Shown: positions 1 through 7,808, numbered from the stretch's first letter. The stretch: DNA of 20,005 nucleotides from Pseudomonadota bacterium (GCA_023388835.1 JAEWFK010000146.1:1-20005); one strand, 5' to 3'. Numbers and translations: made by a program. The notes: generated from the letters alone by a model not told the origin.

Positions 1-434
1 GCGCGGTGCAGGTGGGCGGGCCGCTAGGCGCCTATCTTGCAGAACCGCAGTGGGATATTCCCATGACCTACGAAGCCTATGCCGAAGCGTCGGCCATGAT
101 CGGTCATGGCGGGCTTGTCGCTTTCGATGATACGGTCGACATGCTACGGATGGCGCGCTACGCCATGGAGTTCTGCGCAATCGAGTCCTGCGGTAAATGT
201 ACGCCTTGTCGCATCGGCTCAGTGCGCGGCGTCGAGACACTGGAGAAGATCGCTGCGGGCGGCGCCCAGCATGAACACGCGATCGAGCTGCTACGTGACC
301 TGTGCGACACCATGCTGGGCGGTTCGCTGTGCGCCCTGGGCGGCATGGCGCCTTATCCGGTCACGTCCGCCCTGGAACACTTCCCCGAAGACTTCGGCGT
401 CGCTGCCTCCCGCGCCGCCGCGCCGGCCGCCTGA
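1..434 (+). CDS. fdsB: NAD-dependent formate dehydrogenase beta subunit, C-terminal part (5' truncated by window)
   Basis: The frame is open from base 3 to the TGA at 432-434, so only about the last 143 residues are present. The fragment is NuoF-like: it carries the C-x2-C-x2-C motif (SCGKCTPCR) and a downstream fourth cysteine in GGSLCALGG, the usual ligands of the [4Fe-4S] cluster next to the FMN/NADH site. In soluble formate dehydrogenases FdsB binds FMN and NAD+ and passes the electrons released from formate to NAD+. The stop is 11 bases before the start of fdsA, with a ribosome binding site in the gap, so this is a tightly packed fds operon. The same motif occurs in NuoF of complex I and in HoxF; assignment to FdsB rests on the following fdsA and fdsD. 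Confidence 0.93.
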   Translation, partial: AVQVGGPLGAYLAEPQWDIPMTYEAYAEASAMIGHGGLVAFDDTVDMLRMARYAMEFCAIESCGKCTPCRIGSVRGVETLEKIAAGGAQHEHAIELLRDLCDTMLGGSLCALGGMAPYPVTSALEHFPEDFGVAASRAAAPAA

Positions 435-445
435 AAGGAAACATC

Positions 446-3355
446 ATGCTGGAAACCGTCATTCAACGAGAACGCGACCTGGGAACCCCGCCGCGTACGG
501 CGTCAACGTTGATCACGCTCACCATCGACGGGCGGGCGATCTCCGTTCCCGAAGGCACGTCGGTGATGCGTGCCGCCGCCGAAGCGGGCATCAACATTCC
601 CAAACTTTGCGCCACCGACAGCCTCGAAGCCTTCGGCTCCTGTCGCTTGTGCCTGGTGCAGGTAGAAGGACGGCGCGGCTACCCGGCTTCCTGCACCACC
701 CCTGTCGAAGAAGGCATGGCGGTGCATACCGAGACGCCCCGGCTGCACGAGTTGCGCCGAGGTGTGATGGAGCTCTACATTTCCGATCATCCGCTCGATT
801 GCCTGACCTGTCCGGCGAACGGCGACTGCGAGCTCCAGGACATGGCCGGGGTAGTGGGCCTGCGCAACGTGCGCTATGGTCAGGGTGGGGCGAACCACTT
901 GCACGAAGCGCCCGATGACTCCAACCCTTACTTTTCCTTCGATCCTTCGAAATGCATCGTCTGCAGTCGCTGCGTGCGCGCCTGTGAAGAAATTCAGGGC
1001 ACTTTCGCGCTGACCGTCTCCGGCAAGGGGTTCGACTCGCGCGTGGCGGCGGGGCAGAGTGAGTCGTTTCTTGAAAGCGACTGCGTATCTTGTGGCGCCT
1101 GCGTGCAGGCCTGTCCTACTTCGTCGCTCCAGGAAAAGACCATCATCATGATGGGACAACCCGAGCATTCGGTCATCACCACCTGCGCCTACTGTGGCGT
1201 AGGCTGCGGCTTCAAGGCAGAAATGAAGGGCAGCGAGGTCGTGCGCATGGTGCCGTGGAAAGACGGCAAGGCCAACGAGGGTCATTCCTGCGTAAAGGGC
1301 CGCTTCGCCTGGGGCTACGCCACGCACAAGGACCGCATCACCCAGCCCATGATCCGGAAATCCATCCTCGATCCCTGGCGTGAAGTGAGCTGGGAAGAAG
1401 CCATTGCCTACGCCGCCGGCGAACTCAAGCGGATACAGGCACAGCATGGTGTCGCCGCGGTGGGCGGCATCACATCGTCGCGTTGCACCAATGAAGAGAC
1501 CTATCTGGTCCAGAAACTGGTGCGTGCCGCCTTTGGCAACAACAACGTAGATACCTGCGCGCGCGTCTGCCACTCGCCCACCGGCTATGGCCTGGGCCAG
1601 ACCTACGGCACCTCGGCCGGTACACAGACCTTTAAGTCCATCGACAAGACAGACATCGTGCTCGTGATCGGCGCAAACCCGACTGATGCTCACCCCGTCT
1701 TCGGGTCACGCATGAAGCGCCGACTGCGCGAAGGGGCGCAACTCATCGTCATTGATCCCCGCGCCATTGATCTGGTGAAGTCGCCTCATGTCGAGGCGCG
1801 ACACCATCTGAAGCTGCGGCCAGGGACCAACGTCGCGGTATTGAATGCCATTGCCCACGTCATCGTGACGGAAGACCTGTTCGACCCCGCCTTCGTGGCC
1901 GAGCGCTGCGACGACCAGAGTTTCAGCGACTGGCTGACTTTCATTCGTCAGCCGGAGAACTCCCCTGAGACCACGGCATCGGCATCGGGGGTGCCGGCGC
2001 AGGCGCTGCGTGCAGCAGCCCGGCTGTACGCCACCGGCCGTAGCGACGGCACGGCCGCCGACATCGTGGCCCGCCGTCCGAACGCGGCGATCTATTACGG
2101 GCTGGGGGTGACCGAGCATGCCCAGGGGTCCACGGCCGTCATGGCGATTGCGAACCTGGCGATGTTGACCGGCAACATCGGCAGGGAAGGCGTGGGAGTC
2201 AATCCTTTGCGAGGGCAGAACAATGTGCAGGGCTCCTGCGACATGGGCTCGTTTCCGCACGAGTTGCCCGGCTATCGCCACATTTCGGACAGCACGGTAC
2301 GGAGTGAGTTCGAACTGGCCTGGGGCGTCACCCTGGATCCCGAGCCGGGCCTGCGCTTACCCAATATGTTCGACGCGGCCATTGCTGGAAGCTTCCGCGG
2401 TCTTTACTGCCAGGGGGAAGATATCGTGCAGTCGGACCCCGATTCTCAGCATGTGGCCAAGGCCCTCATGGCGATGGAGTGCATCATCGTGCAGGACATC
2501 TTCCTGAACGAGACCGCGCAGTATGCTCACGTCTTTTTGCCGGGTTCTTCCTTTCTCGAAAAGGACGGAACCTTCACGAACGCGGAGCGGCGGCTCTCGC
2601 GGGTGAAGCGCGTCATGCCGCCCCTGAGTGGCTACGCCGACTGGGAAGTGACGATGATGCTGGCCAACGCGCTCGGGTTTCCTATGCGCTATGAGCATCC
2701 CGGCCAGATCATGGATGAGATCGCCGCACTGACCCCTACCTTCCGAGGCGTCTCCTTCGAGAAGATCGAACGCCTGGGCAGTGTGCAGTGGCCATGCAAT
2801 GAGCACACGCCCGAAGGCGGACTCGAGACCATGCACGTCGACGGTTTTGTTCGAGGCAAGGGGCGCTTCCTGATCACCAAGTACATACCCAGTGAAGAAA
2901 GGGCGACCCGCAGATTTCCGCTGTTGCTGACCACCGGCCGCATCCTGTCGCAATACAACGTGGGCGCACAGACGCGCCGCACTGACAACAACGTATGGCA
3001 CCCCGAAGACCGGCTAGAAATCCATCCCGCGGACGCCGAGGACCGCGGCGTGCGCGAGGGCGACTGGGTCGGCGTGCAAAGCCGCGCAGGCTCAACCACG
3101 CTGCGCGCCCAAATCAGCGAACGCATGCAACCGGGCGTGGTGTATACCACCTTTCATTTCCCGGAGTCCGGTGCCAACGTCATCACGACCGATAGTTCGG
3201 ACTGGGCGACCAACTGTCCCGAATACAAGGTGACGGCTGTGCAGGTCGCGCCGGTAGCGCAGCCTTCTCAATGGCAGCGCGGGTATTCGAGGTTCCGTCA
3301 ACTGCAGCAGGAACTGCTGGAGCAGGCATCGGCGCAGACCGTTGTCGAAGAATAG
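446..3355 (+). CDS. fdsA: NAD-dependent formate dehydrogenase alpha (molybdenum catalytic) subunit
   Basis: This 969-residue protein has the length and domain order of FdsA. An N-terminal [2Fe-2S] domain has Cys 55, 66, 69 and 83. A His/Cys cluster follows (H115, C119, C122, C128), then two ferredoxin-type clusters (C170/173/176/180 and C213/216/219/223). The bis-MGD molybdopterin domain begins with its own [4Fe-4S] ligands (C247, C250, C254, C282). The active-site motif CARVCH at 371-376 places cysteine (C375) where E. coli FdhF has selenocysteine, followed by the conserved His. The enzyme oxidises formate to CO2 in the cytoplasm. The frame is open upstream to 302, but ATG 446 is chosen because AAAGGA lies just before it and the fdsB stop is just upstream. 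A molydopterin dinucleotide-binding domain occupies the C-terminal part. Confidence 0.96.
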   Translation: MLETVIQRERDLGTPPRTASTLITLTIDGRAISVPEGTSVMRAAAEAGINIPKLCATDSLEAFGSCRLCLVQVEGRRGYPASCTTPVEEGMAVHTETPRLHELRRGVMELYISDHPLDCLTCPANGDCELQDMAGVVGLRNVRYGQGGANHLHEAPDDSNPYFSFDPSKCIVCSRCVRACEEIQGTFALTVSGKGFDSRVAAGQSESFLESDCVSCGACVQACPTSSLQEKTIIMMGQPEHSVITTCAYCGVGCGFKAEMKGSEVVRMVPWKDGKANEGHSCVKGRFAWGYATHKDRITQPMIRKSILDPWREVSWEEAIAYAAGELKRIQAQHGVAAVGGITSSRCTNEETYLVQKLVRAAFGNNNVDTCARVCHSPTGYGLGQTYGTSAGTQTFKSIDKTDIVLVIGANPTDAHPVFGSRMKRRLREGAQLIVIDPRAIDLVKSPHVEARHHLKLRPGTNVAVLNAIAHVIVTEDLFDPAFVAERCDDQSFSDWLTFIRQPENSPETTASASGVPAQALRAAARLYATGRSDGTAADIVARRPNAAIYYGLGVTEHAQGSTAVMAIANLAMLTGNIGREGVGVNPLRGQNNVQGSCDMGSFPHELPGYRHISDSTVRSEFELAWGVTLDPEPGLRLPNMFDAAIAGSFRGLYCQGEDIVQSDPDSQHVAKALMAMECIIVQDIFLNETAQYAHVFLPGSSFLEKDGTFTNAERRLSRVKRVMPPLSGYADWEVTMMLANALGFPMRYEHPGQIMDEIAALTPTFRGVSFEKIERLGSVQWPCNEHTPEGGLETMHVDGFVRGKGRFLITKYIPSEERATRRFPLLLTTGRILSQYNVGAQTRRTDNNVWHPEDRLEIHPADAEDRGVREGDWVGVQSRAGSTTLRAQISERMQPGVVYTTFHFPESGANVITTDSSDWATNCPEYKVTAVQVAPVAQPSQWQRGYSRFRQLQQELLEQASAQTVVEE

Positions 3356-3411
3356 GGGAGGGCGGGGATGAGGTCGCGGGACCGCCGCCTCGTGCCGCGG
3401 GAAGGAAGCGA

Positions 3412-3636
3412 ATGAACAACGAAAATCTTGTCCGCATGGCCAACCAGATTGGCAATTTCTTCGAAGCCATGCCCGATCGGCAGCAGGCGCTGGAAGACAT
3501 CGTGCAGCATGTGCGCAAGTTCTGGGAACCCAGAATGCGCCGGCAAATCCTGGAACACCTGGACCAACAGGAAGGCGAAGGCTTGAGCGATATCCTGCTC
3601 GCTGCATTGGCGCGCCATAGGCAGCTTCTGGAATAA
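3412..3636 (+). CDS. fdsD: NAD-dependent formate dehydrogenase delta subunit
   Basis: This 74-residue protein has the typical FdsD pattern: an N-terminal helix (NLVRMANQIGNFFE), then short helices containing HVRKFWEPRMRRQI. FdsD is a small subunit or assembly factor of the soluble Fds formate dehydrogenase; it has no cofactor motif. ATG 3412 is chosen over earlier in-frame starts because GGAAGG lies at good spacing before it, the upstream extension is poor in recognisable sequence, and homologues begin at this point. It lies 56 bases after fdsA, clearly in the same operon. In many betaproteobacterial fds operons fdsC sits between fdsA and fdsD; here it does not. Confidence 0.88.
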   Translation: MNNENLVRMANQIGNFFEAMPDRQQALEDIVQHVRKFWEPRMRRQILEHLDQQEGEGLSDILLAALARHRQLLE

Positions 3637-3659
3637 ACCCCGTTTCCGCAGGCACGGAT

Positions 3660-3680
3660 GCGCAGCCACACGCGCTGCGC
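3660..3680 (+). other. GC-rich inverted repeat downstream of fdsD
   Basis: GCGCAG (3660-3665) and CTGCGC (3675-3680) form a 6-bp stem with a 9-base loop, 24 bases after the fdsD stop. No T-tract follows, so it is not a standard intrinsic terminator. It may be an mRNA 3'-end structure or chance in GC-rich DNA. Confidence 0.25.
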
Positions 3681-3733
3681 CGCCGCACATGTCGTTTTGC
3701 GGCGCCGCTTCTGCATGGTTGCCGCCATGGCGC

Positions 3734-3739
3734 TATGAT
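3734..3739 (+). promoter_or_regulatory. Putative -10 element (TATGAT) for the MFS gene, leaderless start
   Basis: TATGAT differs from the -10 consensus at one base. A transcript starting 6-7 bases downstream would begin at or next to the ATG at 3746. No Shine-Dalgarno sequence precedes that ATG, which fits a leaderless mRNA. No good -35 box is visible at 17-bp spacing. Confidence 0.4.
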
Positions 3740-3745
3740 GCCGCC

Positions 3746-5005
3746 ATGACCACGAACCCAAGCGCGGGCCCGCGCTCGCTGCAAGAGACTCGTCCCGCCG
3801 ACGCCGCGCAGAACAAGGACATGCCCGCAGCCCCGCTTGCGGGCCGTCTGTTTCTGGGCATCTGCCTGCTGCTCATCGCCTTCAACCTCAGGCCTTTGTT
3901 TCCCAGTCTGTCCGTGCTGCTGCCAGAAGTCAGCCAAGCGCTGGGCATGTCAGGCGCCGTCGCCGGCTATCTGACTACGCTGCCGGTTCTGTGCCTTGGC
4001 TTATTCGCGCCCTTCGCACCCGGGCTGGCCGACCGCTACGGAGTGGAGCGCGTGTTGTTGCTTGTGCTGCTGCTGATCGGAGCGGGCACCGTCGCAAGGG
4101 CCGCGGATGCCACGACACTGCTTTTCGTGGGCAGCGCCATGGCCGGGGCCGGCATTGCTCTGGGCAACGTGTTGCTGCCCAGCGTGGTCAAGCGCGACTT
4201 CCACGATAAGGTGGCGCTGATGACGGGTCTGTTCACCATGGCGCTTTGCGGGGGCGCCGCCGCATCGGCGGCGTTCACGCTCCCAATGGCACAGCTGGGC
4301 GATTCCTGGCGTTTCGGACTGGCCGCCTGGGCCTTGCCGGCTTTTGCCGTGGCATTGCTATGGCTGCCACGTTGCTTGCGGTCGGGGCGGGTCGCACACG
4401 CCCGCAAGCTGCCAGGTATGAGGCTCACGCACGACGGCCTCGCCTGGCAGGTTTCTTTCTTCATGGGATTGCAGTCGGCGCTGGCCTATTGCGTGATGGG
4501 CTGGATGGCACCCATCTTGCGTTGGCGCGGCCTCGATGGCGTGACGGCAGGCTTTTATGTGTCGGCTTCCATCATGGTGCAAGTGGCCACCTGTCTGCTG
4601 GTGCCGCCACTGGCGACACGGTTCCGCTCTCAAAGCCTGCTCAATGCCGGTTTGGCGTTGCTCGCGGCGGCGGCCTTGGTCAGCCTGATCGTCGCCCCCA
4701 TCGGCATGCTGCCTGTGCTTGTGCTGCTGCAAGGCATCGGGCAGGGAGGTCTGTTTGCGATCGCCATGACGGTCATCATTCTCCGTTCGCCCGACCCCCG
4801 CGTTGCTGCGCGGCTCTCGGGCATGTCGCAAGCGATCGGCTATGTATTGGCGGCTTTCGGCCCGATGCTGGTGGGCATGCTCCATTCAGCCACGGGAAGT
4901 TATGCCGCTACCGGCTGGTTGTTTGCGGGAATCGGGCTGGCAGCAATGGTTAGCGGTTGGGGAGCCGGCCGACCTTTATTCGTCAAGCCGCGACACCTGA
5001 GCTGA
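3746..5005 (+). CDS. CynX/NimT-family MFS transporter
   Basis: The 419-residue protein is highly hydrophobic throughout, consistent with about 12 membrane helices. Its first helix contains the NLRPLFPSLSVLLPEV pattern typical of the cyanate transporter CynX / 2-nitroimidazole transporter NimT branch of the major facilitator superfamily. The loop between helices 2 and 3 carries a degenerate MFS signature (GLADRYGVERVL). It is an inner-membrane transporter; the substrate cannot be read from sequence, and CynX homologues are often annotated as cyanate transporters without proof. The frame is open to 3689, but ATG 3746 is preferred because TATGAT sits at leaderless spacing and the upstream extension is not hydrophobic or conserved-looking. 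It lies 109 bases after fdsD on the same strand and probably has its own promoter. No cyanase gene is in view. Confidence 0.85.
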   Translation: MTTNPSAGPRSLQETRPADAAQNKDMPAAPLAGRLFLGICLLLIAFNLRPLFPSLSVLLPEVSQALGMSGAVAGYLTTLPVLCLGLFAPFAPGLADRYGVERVLLLVLLLIGAGTVARAADATTLLFVGSAMAGAGIALGNVLLPSVVKRDFHDKVALMTGLFTMALCGGAAASAAFTLPMAQLGDSWRFGLAAWALPAFAVALLWLPRCLRSGRVAHARKLPGMRLTHDGLAWQVSFFMGLQSALAYCVMGWMAPILRWRGLDGVTAGFYVSASIMVQVATCLLVPPLATRFRSQSLLNAGLALLAAAALVSLIVAPIGMLPVLVLLQGIGQGGLFAIAMTVIILRSPDPRVAARLSGMSQAIGYVLAAFGPMLVGMLHSATGSYAATGWLFAGIGLAAMVSGWGAGRPLFVKPRHLS

Positions 5006-5260
5006 AACCGAAAGGCGCTGTTCGTCATTGCGGCCCTATGCCTGGCCGGACGCCCCGGTTCGCCCGCCAAGGGCGGCCGCCAGATTCGCCTGTTAGGCGC
5101 GTCAACAGGCCCCCCGCCAAGCCCCCCTGCAAGATATGCCGTGTGCTGGCGCATCGAGCAAGACACTTGTTTTATCAGGGTTAGTCCCCATATGGAGACG
5201 TTGACGAAGTATCCTCTGTATATGAGCGGGATGCCTCGCCACTGCAGCAATCGGGCTCAA
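5006..5260. other. Intergenic stretch without a recognisable gene
   Basis: Between the MFS gene and the ahpC control region I see no convincing gene. Two short GC-rich inverted repeats occur: CCGCC-AAG-GGCGG at 5064-5076 and CGCCT-GTT-AGGCG at 5087-5099. Neither is followed by a T-tract. They may mark the 3' end of the MFS transcript. The DNA turns AT-rich after about 5160. Confidence 0.5.
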
Positions 5261-5266
5261 GCATCG

Positions 5267-5303
5267 ATAGTCTAGGTCAATCGCCAGAATAAAAACAATC
5301 AAT
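5267..5303 (+). promoter_or_regulatory. Putative OxyR tandem operator upstream of ahpC
   Basis: The arrangement is ATAG-n7-CAAT-n7-ATAA-n7-CAAT. This reproduces the four-element, 22-bp-period layout of the OxyR consensus (ATAG-n7-CTAT-n7-ATAG-n7-CTAT), with each tetranucleotide matching at 3 or 4 of 4 positions. It ends directly against the weak -35 region of the ahpC promoter, where activating OxyR normally binds. ahpC is a classical OxyR target. The site is inferred from sequence only. Confidence 0.65.
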
Positions 5304-5332
5304 TAGATTTATTGGCCAGCTCTTTCTATACT
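5304..5332 (+). promoter_or_regulatory. Putative ahpC promoter (-35 TAGATT, -10 TATACT)
   Basis: TATACT at 5327-5332 is a good -10 box. Seventeen bases upstream is a weak -35 (TAGATT, 5304-5309), as expected for an activator-dependent promoter. The predicted transcript starts near 5339, giving a leader of about 39 bases. Confidence 0.55.
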
Positions 5333-5377
5333 TGAGTCTGTGATCGATTTTCAACCCCCCAACATAAGGAAAACGTA

Positions 5378-5941
5378 ATGTCCTTGATCAATACGCAAAT
5401 CAAGCCGTTCAAAGCAACTGCCTATCACAACGGCAAGTTTGTCGATGTCAGCAACGAGAGCGTTGCCGGCAAGTGGTCCGTGTTCGTTTTCTACCCTGCC
5501 GACTTCACGTTCGTATGCCCCACCGAACTCGAAGATCTGGCTGAGCAGTACGCTGAGTTTCAGAAGCTGGGTGTCGAGATCTACGCCGTGTCCACCGACT
5601 CGCATTTCTCGCACAAGGCTTGGCACGACACTTCCGAGGCCATCGGCAAGGTCAACTACCCGATGATCGGCGATCCTACCCAGACCCTGTCGCGCAACTT
5701 CGAAGTGCTGATCGAAGAAGAAGGCATGGCACTGCGCGGTACCTTCGTGGTCAACCCCGAAGGGTATATCAAGGTCATGGAAGTGCATGACAACGGCATC
5801 GGCCGCGTCGCTTCCGAGCTGCTGCGCAAGGTCAAGGCCGCCCAGTACATCGCCGCCCACCCGGGCGAAGTCTGCCCCGCCAAGTGGGAAGAAGGCGCCG
5901 CAACCCTGAAGCCCTCGCTGGATCTGGTCGGCAAGATCTAA
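5378..5941 (+). CDS. ahpC: Alkyl hydroperoxide reductase subunit C (typical 2-Cys peroxiredoxin)
   Basis: This 187-residue protein is full length for AhpC. The peroxidatic cysteine C47 lies in FYPADFTFVCPTE and the resolving cysteine C166 in HPGEVCPAKW, as in the E. coli/Salmonella enzyme. It reduces H2O2, organic peroxides and peroxynitrite in the cytoplasm, forming an intersubunit disulfide that AhpF reduces. The start is supported by AAGGA at 5366-5370 with 7-base spacing. It is preceded by a probable OxyR-controlled promoter and followed 134 bases later by ahpF, with a stem-loop between them. Assignment is firm. Confidence 0.98.
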   Translation: MSLINTQIKPFKATAYHNGKFVDVSNESVAGKWSVFVFYPADFTFVCPTELEDLAEQYAEFQKLGVEIYAVSTDSHFSHKAWHDTSEAIGKVNYPMIGDPTQTLSRNFEVLIEEEGMALRGTFVVNPEGYIKVMEVHDNGIGRVASELLRKVKAAQYIAAHPGEVCPAKWEEGAATLKPSLDLVGKI

Positions 5942-5971
5942 GGGCTGCGCCCGCGAGACGGGTTTGCCCAT

Positions 5972-6000
5972 GGGAACCGCCCGACCGGTTCGGGGTTCCC
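5972..6000 (+). other. Stem-loop between ahpC and ahpF
   Basis: GGGAAC (5972-5977) pairs with GTTCCC (5995-6000), and an inner CCCGA (5980-5984) pairs with TCGGG (5990-5994), with a 2-base bulge on the 5' side. The combined 11-bp stem is GC-rich, but no T-run follows. It may act as a partial terminator, an mRNA processing site, or a 3' stabiliser that lets ahpC be made in excess of ahpF. Confidence 0.5.
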
Positions 6001-6075
6001 GGATATCTATAGTAAACCGCGTCTGGTCACGAGCCGGACGCGGCCCGCCAAAACGATTTGAGAGGTCGCTACGTT

Positions 6076-7668
6076 ATGTTAGATGCAAATGTCAAAGCCC
6101 AGCTGAAGTCCTACATGGAAATGCTCCGCGAGCCCATCGAGCTTGTCGCGAGCCTGGACGATTCCGCCAAGTCGCGTGAACTGCGCGAGCTGCTGCAGGA
6201 AATCGCCGACGTGTCGGACAAGGTCACGCTGGTCGAGCGTAACGACCTCTCCGATCGTAAGCCTGCGTTCCGTATCGGGCGCGTCGGCACCGACATCGGC
6301 GTCACCTTCGCCGGTATCCCCATGGGGCATGAATTCACGTCCCTGGTTCTGGCCTTGCTGCAAGTGGGCGGCCATCCCATCAAGCTGGATGAAGCCGTGA
6401 TCGAACAGATCCGCAATCTGCCCGGCGACTACGCGTTCGAGACCTATTTTTCGCTGTCCTGCCAGAATTGCCCGGACGTCGTCCAGGCGCTGAATACGAT
6501 GTCGGTCATCAATCCGCGCATCACGCATGTGTCCATCGACGGCGCCCTGTTCCAGGACGAAGTCGAAGCACGACAGGTCATGGCTGTGCCTTCCATCTAT
6601 TTGAACGGCGAAGTCTTCGGTCAGGGCCGCTCCAGCGTAGAGGAAATCCTTGCAAAACTGGACACCTCTTCCGCTTCCCGTAAGGCGGACGAACTCAGCG
6701 CCAAGGAAGCTTACGACGTGCTGATCGTCGGAGGCGGCCCGGCCGGCGCGGCGGCAGCTGTCTATGCAGCGCGCAAGGGCATTCGCACCGGTGTCGTAGC
6801 TGAACGCTTCGGTGGCCAGGTACTGGACACCATGTCGATCGAGAACTTCATTTCCGTAAAGGAAACCGAAGGCCCGCGCTTCGCCGTGGCCCTCGAAGAG
6901 CACGTCAAGGCCTACGATGTGGACATCATGAACCTGCAGCGGGCTGTCGAACTCAATCCGGGCAAGATGGTCGAAGTCAAGTTGGAAAACGGCGGTGTAC
7001 TCAAGAGCCGTACCGTTATCCTGGCGACGGGCGCACGCTGGCGAGAAGTGAACGTACCGGGTGAGCGCGAGTACCGCAACGCCGGCGTGGCTTACTGCCC
7101 GCACTGCGACGGTCCGCTGTTCAAGGGTAAGCGCGTCGCCGTCATCGGCGGAGGCAACTCGGGCGTGGAAGCTGCCATCGACCTGGCCGGTCTCGTCCAG
7201 CACGTGACGCTCATCGAGTTCAACGACGTGCTGCGCGCCGATGAAGTCCTTCAGCGCAAGCTGCGCAGCCTGCCGAACGTGGACATCATCCTGTCCGCGC
7301 AGACCACGGAGATCCATGGTGACGGCAAGAAGGTGAACGGGCTTTCTTACAAGGACCGCAATACCGGTGTCGATCACCGTGTGGACCTCGAAGGGGTGTT
7401 CGTCCAGATCGGTCTGGTGCCTAACACCGAATGGCTGAAGGGGACACTTGCATTGTCGCGCTTCGGCGAGATCGAAGTCGACGCCAAGGGCCAGACTTCT
7501 ATCCCGGGCGTTTTTGCAGCGGGCGACGTCACCACGGTGCCCTACAAGCAGATCATCATCGCCGCCGGAGAAGGCTCAAAGGCTGCGTTGAGCGCATTCG
7601 ATCACCTGATTCGGTCCTCGGTCGAAGAGGAGGAAGAAGTTCCGTTGAAGGTGGTCGCCTCCGCCTGA
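6076..7668 (+). CDS. ahpF: Alkyl hydroperoxide reductase subunit F (NADH:peroxiredoxin disulfide reductase)
   Basis: The 530-residue flavoprotein has the AhpF architecture. An N-terminal tandem thioredoxin-fold domain carries its redox pair in SCQNC (C129/C132). A thioredoxin-reductase-like part has an FAD-binding GGGPAG (219-224), the second redox pair CPHC (C341/C344), and an NADH-binding GGGNSG (358-363). The C-terminal FAD motif GVFAAGDVTT is also present. AhpF uses NADH to regenerate reduced AhpC. ATG 6076 is chosen because the protein then begins MLDANVKAQLK like known AhpF; GAGAGG at 6060-6065 is a plausible but slightly distant ribosome binding site. An in-frame TTG at 6058 is a less likely start. 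It is probably co-transcribed with ahpC and ends at a strong terminator. Confidence 0.97.
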   Translation: MLDANVKAQLKSYMEMLREPIELVASLDDSAKSRELRELLQEIADVSDKVTLVERNDLSDRKPAFRIGRVGTDIGVTFAGIPMGHEFTSLVLALLQVGGHPIKLDEAVIEQIRNLPGDYAFETYFSLSCQNCPDVVQALNTMSVINPRITHVSIDGALFQDEVEARQVMAVPSIYLNGEVFGQGRSSVEEILAKLDTSSASRKADELSAKEAYDVLIVGGGPAGAAAAVYAARKGIRTGVVAERFGGQVLDTMSIENFISVKETEGPRFAVALEEHVKAYDVDIMNLQRAVELNPGKMVEVKLENGGVLKSRTVILATGARWREVNVPGEREYRNAGVAYCPHCDGPLFKGKRVAVIGGGNSGVEAAIDLAGLVQHVTLIEFNDVLRADEVLQRKLRSLPNVDIILSAQTTEIHGDGKKVNGLSYKDRNTGVDHRVDLEGVFVQIGLVPNTEWLKGTLALSRFGEIEVDAKGQTSIPGVFAAGDVTTVPYKQIIIAAGEGSKAALSAFDHLIRSSVEEEEEVPLKVVASA

Positions 7669-7693
7669 TACCGCCGCCTGCGCATGGCAATCG

Positions 7694-7722
7694 AAGCCCG
7701 GCCCCTGGCCGGGCTTTGTTTT
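7694..7722 (+). terminator. Rho-independent terminator of ahpF
   Basis: A perfect 10-bp stem (AAGCCCGGCC at 7694-7703, GGCCGGGCTT at 7707-7716) closes on a 3-base loop and is followed by TGTTTT. It lies 25 bases after the ahpF stop. The complementary strand begins with an A-rich flank, so it might also serve the convergent LysR gene. Confidence 0.9.
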
Positions 7723-7730
7723 GCCCGGCC

Positions 7731-7805
7731 GTCATGTACCCGGCGGTTATGTATTCGGTCGTTATGTGCCCGCTCGTCATGTGCCCGGTTGTCATGTGCC
7801 TGGTC
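7731..7805. repeat. Five tandem copies of a 15-bp degenerate repeat
   Basis: The units start at 7731, 7746, 7761, 7776 and 7791, each beginning GTCATGT or GTTATGT; the consensus is roughly GTCATGTGCCCGGTC. A decayed sixth unit (GTTTCATGGGCC) runs into the stop of the LysR gene. The array fills the gap between the ahpF terminator and the 3' end of the convergent regulator gene. Because 15 is a multiple of 3, every frame reads as a periodic peptide, but no convincing gene uses it. Confidence 0.85.
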
Positions 7806-7808
7806 GTT

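Noticed and set aside
302..445. Possible N-terminal extension of FdsA starting at 302
   Set aside because: It overlaps the conserved end of fdsB; the extension is Arg/Pro-rich and unlike FdsA, while ATG 446 has a good ribosome binding site.
503..1693. 396-codon open frame on the minus strand inside fdsA
   Set aside because: It is antisense to a firmly identified gene, shows no recognisable domain, and long open antisense frames are common in GC-rich coding DNA.
6079..7377. 432-codon open frame on the minus strand inside ahpF
   Set aside because: It mirrors the codon structure of ahpF, has no recognisable motif, and no promoter or ribosome binding site supports it.
7731..7805. CRISPR array
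   Set aside because: The units are 15 bp and contiguous, with no unique spacers between them and no cas genes nearby.
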